A stretch of DNA of 64,000 bases from Lachnospiraceae bacterium (GCA_910575105.1 CAJTDK010000016.1:17314-81313); one strand, 5' to 3'; positions 44,713-54,096 are shown, counted from the stretch's first letter. Numbers and translations: made by a program. The notes: generated by a model from the sequence alone, not told the origin.

Positions 44713-45492
44713 ATGATATGTAAGGATATTATCGAAGTGATCGAAAGGACATGCCCGGCGGCGTGCGCTCTTGAATGGGACAATGTAGGACTTCTTGCAG
44801 GCAGGGACGACAAGGAAGTTAAGCGCATATACATAGCTTTGGATGCGACGGACGAGGTGATCGGGGCGGCGGTTTCTGAAGGGGCAGATATGCTGGTGAC
44901 GCACCATCCGCTGATTTTCGGCGGGCTTAAGAAGATCAATAACCAGGATTTTACCGGCAGGCGCTTAATCCGGCTGATCCAGAATGATATTTCGTATTAT
45001 GCCATGCATACGAATTATGATGTATGCAGGATGGGGAGGCTTGCGGGAGAGAGGCTTGGCTTTGAGCGGCCGGAGGTCTTATGGGTTACCAGTGAAGGAG
45101 AGACGCCGTCAGGAATCGGGGAGATCGCGGATCTGTCCCGTGAGATGAGTCTGGGAGAGTGTGCAGAGGCGGTGAAGGCTGCCTTTGGGCTTTTGAATGT
45201 GAAGATATTCGGGAATCTTGATATGAGGATCAGGCGGGCGGCAGTCTGCCCGGGCTCCGGAAAGAGTGTTCTTAAGGACGCGGTAAGGAAAGGGGCGGAT
45301 GTTCTCATTACCGGAGATATCGGACATCATGACGGGATTGATGCAATGGCGCAGGGCATGGCGGTCATCGATGCGGGGCATTACGGTGTGGAGCACATAT
45401 TTGCCGGCGATGTAAAGCAGTATTTTGACGGGACGCTAAGCGGCGTGCAGGTGATTGCGGCGCCGGTTTCTCACCCGTTTCATGTGATATAA
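44713..45492 (+). CDS. Nif3-like dinuclear metal-centre protein
   Basis: A 259-residue member of the Nif3/YqfO family (GTP cyclohydrolase 1 type 2). The metal ligands are visible in LVTHHPLIFGG (two His, near residue 64), AMHTNYDVC, and DAGHYGVEH (Asp, His, Glu at the C-terminus). The short form without the central PII-like insert. The cellular role is not settled. It starts three bases after the trmK stop, so the two are translated from one transcript. Confidence 0.92.
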   Translation: MICKDIIEVIERTCPAACALEWDNVGLLAGRDDKEVKRIYIALDATDEVIGAAVSEGADMLVTHHPLIFGGLKKINNQDFTGRRLIRLIQNDISYYAMHTNYDVCRMGRLAGERLGFERPEVLWVTSEGETPSGIGEIADLSREMSLGECAEAVKAAFGLLNVKIFGNLDMRIRRAAVCPGSGKSVLKDAVRKGADVLITGDIGHHDGIDAMAQGMAVIDAGHYGVEHIFAGDVKQYFDGTLSGVQVIAAPVSHPFHVI

Positions 45493-45529
45493 ATTCCAAG
45501 TGATATAAACCAGATGGAGAGGTGGATGT

Positions 45530-47200
45530 ATGAAGGAGCAGAAGGTATGCCGCGTACGTATAGGCGGTGAAGAGAGAGAGTACATAGCGGGGACAACATA
45601 TCAGCAGATCGTCGGAGATTTTCAGGACAGGTACAGCGAGGACATCGTTCTTGTCTATGCAGACGGGAAGCTGCAGGAGCTTCGGAAAAAGCTGAAGCGG
45701 GATTGTACACTGGCTTTTGAGACTACAGGAGGAGCGATCGGGCATGAGACATACAAGAGAAGTATGAAGCTGATGCTGGTAAAGGCAGTGTATGACGTCG
45801 CATCCAGGGAGGATATTAAAAAGGTACGGGTTCATTTTTCCATAGGCAGGGGATATTACTGCACGATCAAGGGGAATATCGCCCTGACCCAGGAATTTCT
45901 TGACAAGGTAGAGGACAGGATGAGGCAGATCGTACAGCTTGACCTGCCTATCGGCAAGCGGACGGTCAGCACGGACGAGGCCATCGCGCTGTTTAGGCAG
46001 TACGGGATGTATGACAAGGAGAAGCTTTTTGCGTATCGCAGGGTGTCCAGAGTAAATATCTATAATATGAATGAGTTTGAGGATTATTTTTATGGATACA
46101 TGGTTCCCAGTGCGGGGTATCTCAAATATTTTAAGCTGTATCTGTATGATGAGGGCTTTGTGATGCAGATGCCCGACAGGAAGGACCCGAAGACCGTGCC
46201 TGAGTTCGCGCCGCGCCAGAAGCTTTTCCGGGTGCAGAAGGAATCGGTCAAATGGAGTGACATGCAGGGGATAGAGACTGTCGGCGCGCTGAATGATAAA
46301 GTGACTAAGGGCGATGTCCAGGAGCTGGTGCTTGTTCAGGAGGCGCTGCAGGAGAAAAAGATCGCGGAGATAGCGGCGCAGATCGCAGGACGCAAGGATA
46401 TCAAGTTCGTCCTGATCGCGGGTCCTTCTTCTTCGGGAAAGACGACCTTCTCCCACCGTCTGTCCATCCAGCTTCGAGCCAACGGGCTGGTGCCCCGTCC
46501 CCTTGCAGTTGATAATTATTTTGTGGAGCGGGAGGATAATCCCAGGGACGAGAACGGAGATTATGACTTTGAATGTCTGGAGGCAGTGGATGTCAAGCTG
46601 TTCAACGAGCAGATGAAGGAGCTTTTAGAGGGGAAAGAGGTCTTGATCCCACAGTTTAATTTTGTCAACGGGCACAAGGAGTATGATGGTCCGACCATGA
46701 AGCTTGGGGAAAGCGACGTGCTTGTGATCGAGGGGATCCACTGTCTGAACCCGAAGCTTACTGAGGCGCTGGCGGACGACAATAAGTTTAAGATCTATAT
46801 CAGTGCGCTCACACAGCTTAATATTGATGAACATAACCGTATTCCGTCCACTGACGGCAGGTTCCTCAGAAGGATCGTACGGGATGCCCGTACACGCGGT
46901 TCCAGCGCCCAGAGGACCATCCGCATGTGGGAATCGGTAAGAAGAGGGGAGGAGAAGAATATCTTCCCTTACCAGGAGGAGGCGGATGTGATGTTCAACT
47001 CTGCGCTTGTCTATGAGCTGGCCGTATTAAAGCCCTATGTGGAGAGGCTTTTATTTGCGATAGACCGGGACTGCCCGGAATATCTGGAGGCCAAAAGACT
47101 CCTCAAATTCTTGGACTATTTTGTGGGGATCGGTAGTGAGAATATACCGATGAATTCGCTGCTTAGAGAGTTCGTCGGGGGAGGATGCTTCCGTGTATAA
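45530..47200 (+). CDS. Nucleoside kinase with N-terminal TGS/threonyl-tRNA synthetase-like region
   Basis: A 556-residue protein in which residues 1-60 are TGS-like, about 70-250 resemble the second domain of threonyl-tRNA synthetase (VHFSIGRGYYCTIKGNI), and 290-556 form a uridine kinase/phosphoribulokinase domain. The P-loop is IAGPSSSGKTTFS near 297, with LAVDNYFVERED and VLVIEGIHCLNPKL. The family is widespread in Clostridia and is annotated as nucleoside kinase, with the role of the tRNA-synthetase-like part unknown. ATG at 45530 after GGAGAGG, 37 bp after nif3. Confidence 0.9.
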   Translation: MKEQKVCRVRIGGEEREYIAGTTYQQIVGDFQDRYSEDIVLVYADGKLQELRKKLKRDCTLAFETTGGAIGHETYKRSMKLMLVKAVYDVASREDIKKVRVHFSIGRGYYCTIKGNIALTQEFLDKVEDRMRQIVQLDLPIGKRTVSTDEAIALFRQYGMYDKEKLFAYRRVSRVNIYNMNEFEDYFYGYMVPSAGYLKYFKLYLYDEGFVMQMPDRKDPKTVPEFAPRQKLFRVQKESVKWSDMQGIETVGALNDKVTKGDVQELVLVQEALQEKKIAEIAAQIAGRKDIKFVLIAGPSSSGKTTFSHRLSIQLRANGLVPRPLAVDNYFVEREDNPRDENGDYDFECLEAVDVKLFNEQMKELLEGKEVLIPQFNFVNGHKEYDGPTMKLGESDVLVIEGIHCLNPKLTEALADDNKFKIYISALTQLNIDEHNRIPSTDGRFLRRIVRDARTRGSSAQRTIRMWESVRRGEEKNIFPYQEEADVMFNSALVYELAVLKPYVERLLFAIDRDCPEYLEAKRLLKFLDYFVGIGSENIPMNSLLREFVGGGCFRV

Positions 47201-47267
47201 GCAGTCTGGCTGCAAAAGCGACATCGGGGGTTCAGACAGCAGAGTATAGGAAATTACGGAGGGTTTT

Positions 47268-49808
47268 ATGATAAAGAAAAAGACATTAAAATTTTTGCTG
47301 AGTAGCGCTGTTTTTATCTCGGTTCTGTGTGTATCCATTTTCAGCTTCCTGCCATTTTATATGAATGGGAGGAGCTCGGAGACGATGACGGAGATAGGCA
47401 CGGTATATATGGCGGGGATGAGCGAGCAGATCTCTATTCATTTTGAGAAAACTGTGGGTCTTAGGCTGGCTCAGGTTGAAGAGCTGGAACAGGATGTGCC
47501 GCCTCAGGATATACATGATAATCGTCTGGAGGAACTTAAGTACAGCGGTCAGGCAAGAGGATTCGATTATCTTGCATTTTATGATGAAGACGGGAATTTT
47601 GACATGGTCTATGGGGAGAAGGTCAAAGTGACAGATCCGGAGCCGTTTCTGGAGTCCTTAAGAGGAGGCGATAAAAAGATTGCGGTAGGGACAGATGGCT
47701 CAGACAACGAGATCGTGCTCATGGGGGTTCCTTCCGCCTATAAGATGAAAAACGGGGAAACGAGCATTGCCCTGGTGGCGGGGATTCCGGTAAGCTACAT
47801 CAAGGAGGTGCTGGCGCTGGATGAGAATGATTCTATGGTGTACTCCCATATTATCCGGCGGGACGGAAGCTTTGTCATCCGCAGCAATTCGGCATTCCGG
47901 GAGAATTATTTTGACCGGATCAAGGCGATGTTTGAGGATATGGGCGGTGAGAATGCACAGCAGTACGTCGAGGAATTAGAGGCGGCCATGAGCGCCAAGG
48001 AGAAATACTCGAAAGTGATTATGATGGAGAACGAACGGCGGCATCTGTACTGCGCCGCACTGCCTTATTCTGAGTGGTATCTGGTGACGGTCATGCCTTA
48101 CGGCGCCCTGAGTGAGATCGTAGGGGAGCTGAACAGCCAGTGGATCATCATGGCTATCGCGGCCTGCTTTATTGTTCTGTGCGCGCTTCTTTTGGTGTTT
48201 TATAAGTTCTTTATCCTGACTAAGGAGCAGTTCAGGGAGATCGAGCGGGCACGCCAGGAGGCGGTATCGGCCAACAAGGCTAAGAGCGAATTTTTGTCCA
48301 ATATGAGCCACGATATCCGTACTCCGATGAATGCCATCGTAGGCATGGCGGCGATTGCCACGGCCAATATCGGAAATATACCGCAGGTACAGAACTGCCT
48401 GCGCAAGATCACTCTGTCCAGTAAGCATTTGCTGGGGCTGATCAATGATGTGCTTGATATGTCCAAGATCGAGAGCGGGAAAATGAGCCTGAATATCGAC
48501 CAGGTGTCTCTGCGTGAGGTGATGGAGGGCATCGTGAATATCGTACAGCCGCAGGTGAAGGAGAAGAACCAGCACTTTGATGTGTTTATCCATGATATAT
48601 CGTCGGAAAATGTCTGCTGTGACAGCGTGCGCTTAAATCAGGTGCTCCTTAATTTCCTGTCCAATGCGATTAAATTCACGCCCGAGGGAGGAATCATCCA
48701 TCTTGCTATGGAGGAGGAGCCGTCAAGCCGCGGCGACGACTGGGTAAGGATTCATCTTACGGTAAAGGACAGCGGAATCGGTATGTCGAAAGACTTTCAG
48801 GATAAGATCTTTGATTCGTTTAGCCGGGAGGACAGTATGCGCGTCCAGAAGATACAGGGTACCGGACTTGGGATGGCGATCACCAAATATATCGTGGATG
48901 CTATGGGCGGAACCATTGAGGTGAAAAGCGAGCAGGGAAAAGGTACGGAGTTCCATGTTATGTTGGATCTGGAATGCGCTACCGTGCAGGAGGAGGATAT
49001 GGTCCTTCCGGCATGGAATATGCTTGTTGTGGATGATGATGAGCAGCTTTGCCGTACGACAGCCGAATCCTTAAAAATGATCGGTGTGCATGCGGACTGG
49101 ACGCTTGATGGTGAGACGGCCATTGAGATGGTGCAGAAGAAGCACAGGCAGCACGACGATTACCATATCATCCTTCTGGACTGGAAGCTTCCGGGGATGG
49201 ACGGGATCAGGACGGCCAATGAGATACGTAAGATGATGGGCGACGAGATCCCTATCCTGATCATATCAGCTTATGACTGGAGCGATATCGAGGAGGACGC
49301 GCGCGGTGCGGGAATCAACGGATTTATCGCCAAGCCGCTGTTTAAGTCCACGTTGTATTACGGACTTCGGAAATACGCGGGAATATCGGAAGGAAAGATA
49401 GAAGAGCCGGAGGAGGAGGCCAAAGATTTTGAAGGAAGACATATCCTTCTGGCAGAGGATAATGACCTGAACTGGGAGATCGCGGAGGAGCTTTTGGGCG
49501 AGTTGAATCTTCAGATCGACAGGGCGGAAAACGGACAGGTCTGCATAGAGATCTTCGAGCAGTCCGAGCCGGGATATTATGATGCGATCCTGATGGATAT
49601 CCGTATGCCGATCATGAATGGATATGATGCGACAAAAAATATCCGTGCTCTTGACAGGCCGGATGCGGATATTCCGATCATTGCGATGACTGCGGATGCA
49701 TTTTCCGAGGACATCAATCACTGCCTTGCATGCGGCATGAATGCGCATATTGCCAAGCCGATCGATATCCAGGAGGCGGTGCGCCAGCTTGAAAAATACA
49801 TGAAGTAG
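47268..49808 (+). CDS. Membrane hybrid sensor histidine kinase with two receiver domains
   Basis: An 846-residue phosphorelay kinase. It has a membrane segment at about 8-30, an extracellular sensor of about 260 residues, a second membrane segment at about 293-315, the H-box FLSNMSHDIRTPMNA with His near 347, a HATPase domain (NFLSNAIKF, GTGLGMAITK), receiver 1 from about 584 (LLDWKLPGMDG) and receiver 2 from about 724 (ILMDIRMPIMNG). It is paralogous over its C-terminal 500 residues to the soluble kinase at 2220. No phosphotransfer domain or output regulator is adjacent. ATG at 47268 after ACGGAGGG; terminator at 49862. Confidence 0.93.
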   Translation: MIKKKTLKFLLSSAVFISVLCVSIFSFLPFYMNGRSSETMTEIGTVYMAGMSEQISIHFEKTVGLRLAQVEELEQDVPPQDIHDNRLEELKYSGQARGFDYLAFYDEDGNFDMVYGEKVKVTDPEPFLESLRGGDKKIAVGTDGSDNEIVLMGVPSAYKMKNGETSIALVAGIPVSYIKEVLALDENDSMVYSHIIRRDGSFVIRSNSAFRENYFDRIKAMFEDMGGENAQQYVEELEAAMSAKEKYSKVIMMENERRHLYCAALPYSEWYLVTVMPYGALSEIVGELNSQWIIMAIAACFIVLCALLLVFYKFFILTKEQFREIERARQEAVSANKAKSEFLSNMSHDIRTPMNAIVGMAAIATANIGNIPQVQNCLRKITLSSKHLLGLINDVLDMSKIESGKMSLNIDQVSLREVMEGIVNIVQPQVKEKNQHFDVFIHDISSENVCCDSVRLNQVLLNFLSNAIKFTPEGGIIHLAMEEEPSSRGDDWVRIHLTVKDSGIGMSKDFQDKIFDSFSREDSMRVQKIQGTGLGMAITKYIVDAMGGTIEVKSEQGKGTEFHVMLDLECATVQEEDMVLPAWNMLVVDDDEQLCRTTAESLKMIGVHADWTLDGETAIEMVQKKHRQHDDYHIILLDWKLPGMDGIRTANEIRKMMGDEIPILIISAYDWSDIEEDARGAGINGFIAKPLFKSTLYYGLRKYAGISEGKIEEPEEEAKDFEGRHILLAEDNDLNWEIAEELLGELNLQIDRAENGQVCIEIFEQSEPGYYDAILMDIRMPIMNGYDATKNIRALDRPDADIPIIAMTADAFSEDINHCLACGMNAHIAKPIDIQEAVRQLEKYMK

Positions 49809-49861
49809 GTCTGACGGATAAAAAGAGAGATAAGTAAGAAAAGAGAAGAGACGATAGAGAA

Positions 49862-49896
49862 GGGACTGTTCCGGCTTTGGAAGCAGTCCCTTTTTA
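49862..49896 (+). terminator. Intrinsic terminator after the hybrid kinase
   Basis: GGGACTGTTCC (49862-49872) pairs with GGAAGCAGTCCC (49879-49890) with one bulged base, followed by TTTTTA. Confidence 0.85.
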
Positions 49897-49937
49897 GGTA
49901 ATTCCGGAGGGAGTCAAAGATAAAGTACAAAAATGCT

Positions 49938-50729
49938 CTATGCCCGGACATCTTTTGTTCTGAGTATCCAGATTGCGATCAGATAGAAGAGCAGGAAGAA
50001 AAAGAGTGCCGACGCGATAAACGGCAGGCCGCTCCCGGCCAGGGAATTTGTAGCCTTATTGGAATTCATGCCCATGAGCATAAGGCTGTAGGGCCAGCCC
50101 AGCCCAAGCCCTTTATTGGAGATGAGCATTCCCATGACACTTCCGATCAGAGCGATGCCGATGGGAACGGAAAAACTCCGGATCACCATGGATAAAAGGA
50201 GCTGCAACGCTCCAATGACCACGGCTGCAGCGGTCCCGCGAAAAAGCCAGAATATGATCTCAAGCGGGCATAACCCGGGGAGCCCTATAAGCTTTCCGGC
50301 GGCGAAGTACAAGAACCCGACCCACGTCTGGGTGATCACCGTGACATAAAAGATGACTGCCAACTTTCCAAGGTATAAAGAAGGGATACTGACCGGTGTG
50401 CTCATAAAGACGTTCCAGTTGTTATTGCGGTGTTCGAGCCGCCACATATAAGAACAGTAAAGGGCAATCAGAGGCGCGTAGAAGAATGTGGAGTAGAACA
50501 GGGTGAACTGTGTCCACAGCGAGTACCACTGGCTTTTGAGTATCCCGATATTCTGCAGGTAGTTAAAGGATCCCATGATGGCAGGGATCACGGGGATGAT
50601 AATACAGGCGGGAAAGATGAAGGAGTGCTTAAGCTTCTGTCCTTCTGCCCTGATACACCGGGAGAGCATAGTGAGGGCAGGAAAGGGTTCGGGGGTGGTC
50701 TGGATATCGATCAGGTCATATCTTGACAT
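49938..50729 (-). CDS. LanG-type ABC transporter permease (peptide antibiotic immunity)
   Basis: ABC-2 type permease of 263 residues with about six membrane segments, third gene of a LanFEG-like immunity/resistance transporter. Similar proteins remove lantibiotics from the membrane, such as the NisFEG and C. difficile CprABC type. SLYLGKLAVIFYVTVITQTW and the AEGQKLKHSFIF start are typical. Start at 50729, with AAGGAGG nine bases upstream. It begins three bases after the LanE-like stop. No lantibiotic precursor or LanB/C/M gene is nearby, so the role is probably resistance to peptides from others. Confidence 0.87.
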   Translation of the reverse strand: MSRYDLIDIQTTPEPFPALTMLSRCIRAEGQKLKHSFIFPACIIIPVIPAIMGSFNYLQNIGILKSQWYSLWTQFTLFYSTFFYAPLIALYCSYMWRLEHRNNNWNVFMSTPVSIPSLYLGKLAVIFYVTVITQTWVGFLYFAAGKLIGLPGLCPLEIIFWLFRGTAAAVVIGALQLLLSMVIRSFSVPIGIALIGSVMGMLISNKGLGLGWPYSLMLMGMNSNKATNSLAGSGLPFIASALFFFLLFYLIAIWILRTKDVRA

Positions 50730-50732
50730 GTT

Positions 50733-51497
50733 TTATACCTCCTTTTTTACGGTAATTGTTCTGCATATGCCATAGATGAAGATGCCTGCGGCAGCAAATG
50801 CAAAAAATGCATACAACGGAAAGGATACCTCATTATACTGTATGATCCGTGTATCCCGGTTCCAGTCCATCTCCACGCGGGGAAATGCGGCAAAGTAGCC
50901 CCAGATCACAAGCCGCGCCACCGGGGCGGGGAAAAACAGGGAAAACAGCCCCAGGAAGGAGCCGGCAAGCCCGACGATCAAAGGCAGGAACTGGCTGTTT
51001 GAGATCAGGGACAGCGTCTGCTGTATGGCCAGAAGGATCATACTGGTGCATAAGGTGACCGCCAGGTAGCTAAAAAGCATGGATATTTTCAGCGGGTTCC
51101 CAAAGCCGAATATTTTCCCGTATACCGGGATCAGCATACCGTGTCCTGCGGTAAAGAAAAGCAGGTACTTTGTGCCGGCTACATATTTGCAGTCAAAGAA
51201 TCCGGCAGGTCTTTGCATAGTATAGAGAAGCTTTAAGGTATCGCCCTTAATCTCCATGTCACTGAGCCGGCTGGCGATGACCGTGATCATGAGAGGCAGG
51301 ATGACGGTGTTCAGGACCGGAAGCTGGTAAAACAGCATCAGATAGCCGGTGACAAGTTCTTTGGCGTGTGCAGTCGTAAGTATCCAGAGCATCCAGATGA
51401 CCTCAAACAGGAAGAATCCCAAAGGGACAAGCCAGATCTTGCGGTGCCGGGCTTTTTTCTGCTCTGCCGACAGTTGGCGGATGATTGGTAAACTCAT
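50733..51497 (-). CDS. LanE-type ABC transporter permease
   Basis: ABC-2 type permease of 254 residues with about six membrane segments, the second gene of the LanFEG-like operon. It contains WLVPLGFFLFEVIWMLWILT and the segment LSDMEIKGDTLKLLYTMQRP, which is characteristic of lantibiotic protection permeases. Its ATG overlaps the stop of the ATPase gene (ATGA), so the two are translationally coupled. Pairs with the next gene to form the membrane channel. Confidence 0.87.
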   Translation of the reverse strand: MSLPIIRQLSAEQKKARHRKIWLVPLGFFLFEVIWMLWILTTAHAKELVTGYLMLFYQLPVLNTVILPLMITVIASRLSDMEIKGDTLKLLYTMQRPAGFFDCKYVAGTKYLLFFTAGHGMLIPVYGKIFGFGNPLKISMLFSYLAVTLCTSMILLAIQQTLSLISNSQFLPLIVGLAGSFLGLFSLFFPAPVARLVIWGYFAAFPRVEMDWNRDTRIIQYNEVSFPLYAFFAFAAAGIFIYGICRTITVKKEV

Positions 51498-52408
51498 AGG
51501 CTCACCTGCTTTCCGGTCAGATGAAGAAAGATATCCTCAAGGCTCATCTGTTGTTCATAGATTCTCAGTACACCGATGCCGGAGTGAACTAAGGCAGCGG
51601 CAGCCTCCGCCACGAGTGCGTCCTTCTGCGCCCTGAGCACGAGCTTACCATCCCTGCGGCCGGCAGGGATCTTCGCCTGTTTAAGGATCTTCAGCGCCTC
51701 AGGGTCGTTATCCGTGTGGAGGATGATCCAGCTTTTGCTGTGTTCATGGAGGGAGGAAAGGGTGTCCTGGAAGATAAGCTGCCCATGATCGATAATGCCT
51801 ACATGGGTGGCCATCTGGTCAATCTCGCTTAACAAGTGGCTGGATACGACGATGGTGATGCCGTATTTTTCGGGGAGGGAGCAGATCAGCCTGCGCATCT
51901 CCTGAATTCCCGCAGGGTCCAGGCCGTTGGTGGGCTCGTCAAGGAGCAGAAGGTCAGGGCTGCCAAGCAGGGCGGCGGCAAGACCGAGCCGCTGTTTCAT
52001 GCCGAGAGAATACTGGCCGACCTTTTTATTCTGCTGTTCGGTCATGCGGACGATCTTCAGGACCCGGTCGGCTTCCTGAAAGGGTACGTCCTTTAATGTA
52101 CAGATGATCCGCAGGTTTTCTTTTCCGCTCAGATGTCCATAGTAGGCGGGTGATTCGATGAGCGACCCGGTTTTGGCCAGAATGGACAGGCGGTTTTTCT
52201 GATTCACCTCTTTGCCAAGGATCATAATACGTCCTCCGGTGGGGCGGATAAGTCCTAAGAGAAGCTTAAGGGTAGTAGATTTTCCGGCGCCGTTAGGGCC
52301 CAAGAAGCCGTAGATGCTCCCGGAAGGAACCTTAAGGTCAAGCCGGTCAACAGCTTTCTTGCTGCCGTATTGTTTGGTAAGGGAATCTGTCATGATTACT
52401 GAAGACAT
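51494..52408 (-). CDS. LanF-type ABC transporter ATP-binding protein
   Basis: ATPase of a peptide-antibiotic transporter, 304 residues. Walker A is GPNGAGKST near residues 37-45, the signature is YSLGMKQRLGLAAALLG, Walker B is LLLLDEPTNGLDPAG, then the switch His in VSSHLLSEID. The C-terminal part (about 215-304) is the extra domain of the lantibiotic protection ATPases. Start at 52408 with AAGGAGG upstream. The promoter probably lies at the end of the XRE gene, where tandem 11-bp repeats occur (52534-52555). Confidence 0.92.
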   Translation of the reverse strand: MSSVIMTDSLTKQYGSKKAVDRLDLKVPSGSIYGFLGPNGAGKSTTLKLLLGLIRPTGGRIMILGKEVNQKNRLSILAKTGSLIESPAYYGHLSGKENLRIICTLKDVPFQEADRVLKIVRMTEQQNKKVGQYSLGMKQRLGLAAALLGSPDLLLLDEPTNGLDPAGIQEMRRLICSLPEKYGITIVVSSHLLSEIDQMATHVGIIDHGQLIFQDTLSSLHEHSKSWIILHTDNDPEALKILKQAKIPAGRRDGKLVLRAQKDALVAEAAAALVHSGIGVLRIYEQQMSLEDIFLHLTGKQVSL

Positions 52409-52533
52409 AAAGCAACCTCCTTATTTGCTGCGGCCGTAAAAGCCATTTTACCTTGTGACAGGTAAGCTTAGGCTTTTCGGCCTGTTTTGTTTACAGCATT
52501 ATTGTAGGAGGCATGCCTTAGGTGAGACTTAAA

Positions 52534-52555
52534 TGTACCTTATATTTACCTTATG
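52534..52555 (-). promoter_or_regulatory. Candidate response-regulator boxes upstream of the LanFEG-like operon
   Basis: Two tandem 11-bp repeats, TGTACCTTATA (52534-52544) and TTTACCTTATG (52545-52555), 9 of 11 identical. The spacing fits one helical turn, as for OmpR-family regulators. A possible -10 (TACAAT, minus strand, 52505-52500) follows without a good -35 box, which fits activation. Similar TTTACCTTAAA at 53300. Confidence 0.6.
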
Positions 52556-53016
52556 TTTTGCGAAGCCATGGCTTTGATGAGAATCTTCGTCTGCTCGATG
52601 CCTAAGGCAGGAAGCCGGGCAGTCTGTTCCTTCGTGAGGAAATAGAACTCTCCTGTACCGGCGAATTTGATCAGCGTCCCTTCTCTGTCGCCGGTTCCGT
52701 AGCGCATGAAGTGGATGTTGTTGGAATTCAGCCAGTCATCCCATGCATATTCCGGGTTTTTACTTTTTTTGCTTCCCGCCTCGGGGGAGCTGCCTGTGGG
52801 AGATAACTGGTATTCTGGCCCGCACTGCTCAACCAGCGTGTTGACAGGTACCTTAAGTCCCCCGGCTATCCTGTGGAGTGTCTGGAGCTTGGGTGTGGAT
52901 TTCCCCAGCTCGTAGCGGCGGATGGCAGAATCAGCCATCCCGCATAGATGTCCTAATTCTTTCTGGGTCAGGTGCTTTTCCTTACGGATGCGCTTGATAT
53001 TTTCTCCGATCGTCAT
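52546..53016 (-). CDS. XRE-family transcriptional regulator
   Basis: A 156-residue protein with an N-terminal helix-turn-helix (about 1-60: IRKEKHLTQKELGHLCGMAD then SAIRRYELGKSTPKL). A short Ser/Lys linker follows and a C-terminal domain of unknown type (about 90-156: WDDWLNSNNIHFMRYGTGDR). It lies between the LanFEG-like operon and the OmpR-type regulator and is divergent from the latter. The upstream gap holds four ATGTACTG-like repeats that could be its operators. AGGTGAG precedes the ATG at 53016. Confidence 0.85.
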   Translation of the reverse strand: MTIGENIKRIRKEKHLTQKELGHLCGMADSAIRRYELGKSTPKLQTLHRIAGGLKVPVNTLVEQCGPEYQLSPTGSSPEAGSKKSKNPEYAWDDWLNSNNIHFMRYGTGDREGTLIKFAGTGEFYFLTKEQTARLPALGIEQTKILIKAMASQNIR

Positions 53017-53095
53017 CTGATCTCACCTCGTCTGTAGATTAAAACAGTTGTTTCCTCTATGATAACATGAGAGAATCAAAAAGAAAAGAATAAAA

Positions 53096-53192
53096 ATGTA
53101 CTGAAATTGGAATATATAGAATAAATATGTTCTGTACAGTAAATAGTATAAAAAAGTTCTGTTATAGAAGATTAAAGCATAAAAATGTACTG
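53096..53192. promoter_or_regulatory. Array of four ATGTACTG-type direct repeats in a divergent promoter region
   Basis: ATGTACTG (53096-53103), ATGTTCTG (53127-53134), AAGTTCTG (53154-53161) and ATGTACTG (53185-53192), each preceded by an A-rich ATAAAA-like stretch, with start-to-start distances 31, 27 and 31. The second is followed by TACAG, forming CTGTACAG. The 53017-53388 gap holds no gene. Confidence 0.6.
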
Positions 53193-53299
53193 AATATCGG
53201 TTCCGGGCGTATTTTAACGGGAATTACTGCTATTGTGCACATGACTTTTGCATTTGCCGCACAAACTGCAGGGGAATGGTACAACTGTGGATGATTAAG

Positions 53300-53353
53300 T
53301 TTACCTTAAATTTTTCGGGAAAAATGGAAAAGGAAGGTACCGGGAATTATAAT
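53300..53353 (+). promoter_or_regulatory. Promoter and candidate regulator box of the OmpR-type gene
   Basis: TTTACCTTAAA (53300-53310), the same word as upstream of the LanFEG-like operon, precedes TGGAAA (53325-53330), a 17-bp spacer and TATAAT (53348-53353). A weak -35 box with an upstream box suggests autoregulation. Confidence 0.55.
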
Positions 53354-53388
53354 AGAGACAGATAAGCAAAACCGAAGGAGGAGACAGG

Positions 53389-54096
53389 ATGGAGAATTAC
53401 AGATACGAAATCCTTGTAGTAGATGACAATAAGGAGCTGGTGAGCCTGATCGCCGCCATCTTAACGGAGGACGGTTACCGTAAGGTGCTTACGGCTCAGT
53501 CGGTTAAGGAGGGGATGGAGCTGTTCCATACCAGCAGGCCCGACATGGCCATCCTTGATATCATGCTGCCTGACGGGGACGGATTCGCCCTGTTCCGGCA
53601 GATGAGGGAGGAGTCAGAGATCCCGATTTTGTTTCTCTCGGCGAAGGATGAGGATGAAGACAGGCTCTTCGGCCTGGGTCTGGGGGCGGATGATTATATT
53701 ACGAAGCCTTTCCTTCCCAAAGAGCTTTTGCTCAGGGTGAGGGCGGTTCTTAAACGGACCTACCATATGAAGGAGGAGAAGGCAGAGCCGGTCATCTGCC
53801 TTGGTGAGCGGAAGGTACTGCCGGAGCGGGCGGTAGTCACCCTTTGCGGAGAGGAGACGCCCCTGACGGCTAAGGAGCTTGCCCTCCTAATGAAATTAAA
53901 CCAGAACAGGGGACGGATCGTTACCTTTGATTCGCTCTGTAATGCGGTGTGGGGAGATTTTTACTATGGATACGAGAATACGCTGATGGTGCATATCCGG
54001 CACCTGAGAGAGAAGCTGGAGGACGACCCGTCCCATCCTGAGTGGATACTCACGGCAAGAGGGCTTGGCTACAGGCTTGCGAAGGTGCAGCCATGA
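53389..54096 (+). CDS. OmpR/PhoB-family response regulator
   Basis: A 235-residue transcription factor. The receiver domain (1-120) has VVDDNKE, the acceptor Asp in LDIMLPDGDG and KPF; the C-terminal winged helix (about 140-232) has VTFDSLCNAVW and LMVHIRHLREKLEDDPSHPE. It starts at 53389 after GAAGGAGGAG and overlaps the kinase gene by four bases. Placement by the LanFEG-like operon matches the CprR/NisR type of control, in which the regulator activates the transporter genes. Confidence 0.93.
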   Translation: MENYRYEILVVDDNKELVSLIAAILTEDGYRKVLTAQSVKEGMELFHTSRPDMAILDIMLPDGDGFALFRQMREESEIPILFLSAKDEDEDRLFGLGLGADDYITKPFLPKELLLRVRAVLKRTYHMKEEKAEPVICLGERKVLPERAVVTLCGEETPLTAKELALLMKLNQNRGRIVTFDSLCNAVWGDFYYGYENTLMVHIRHLREKLEDDPSHPEWILTARGLGYRLAKVQP

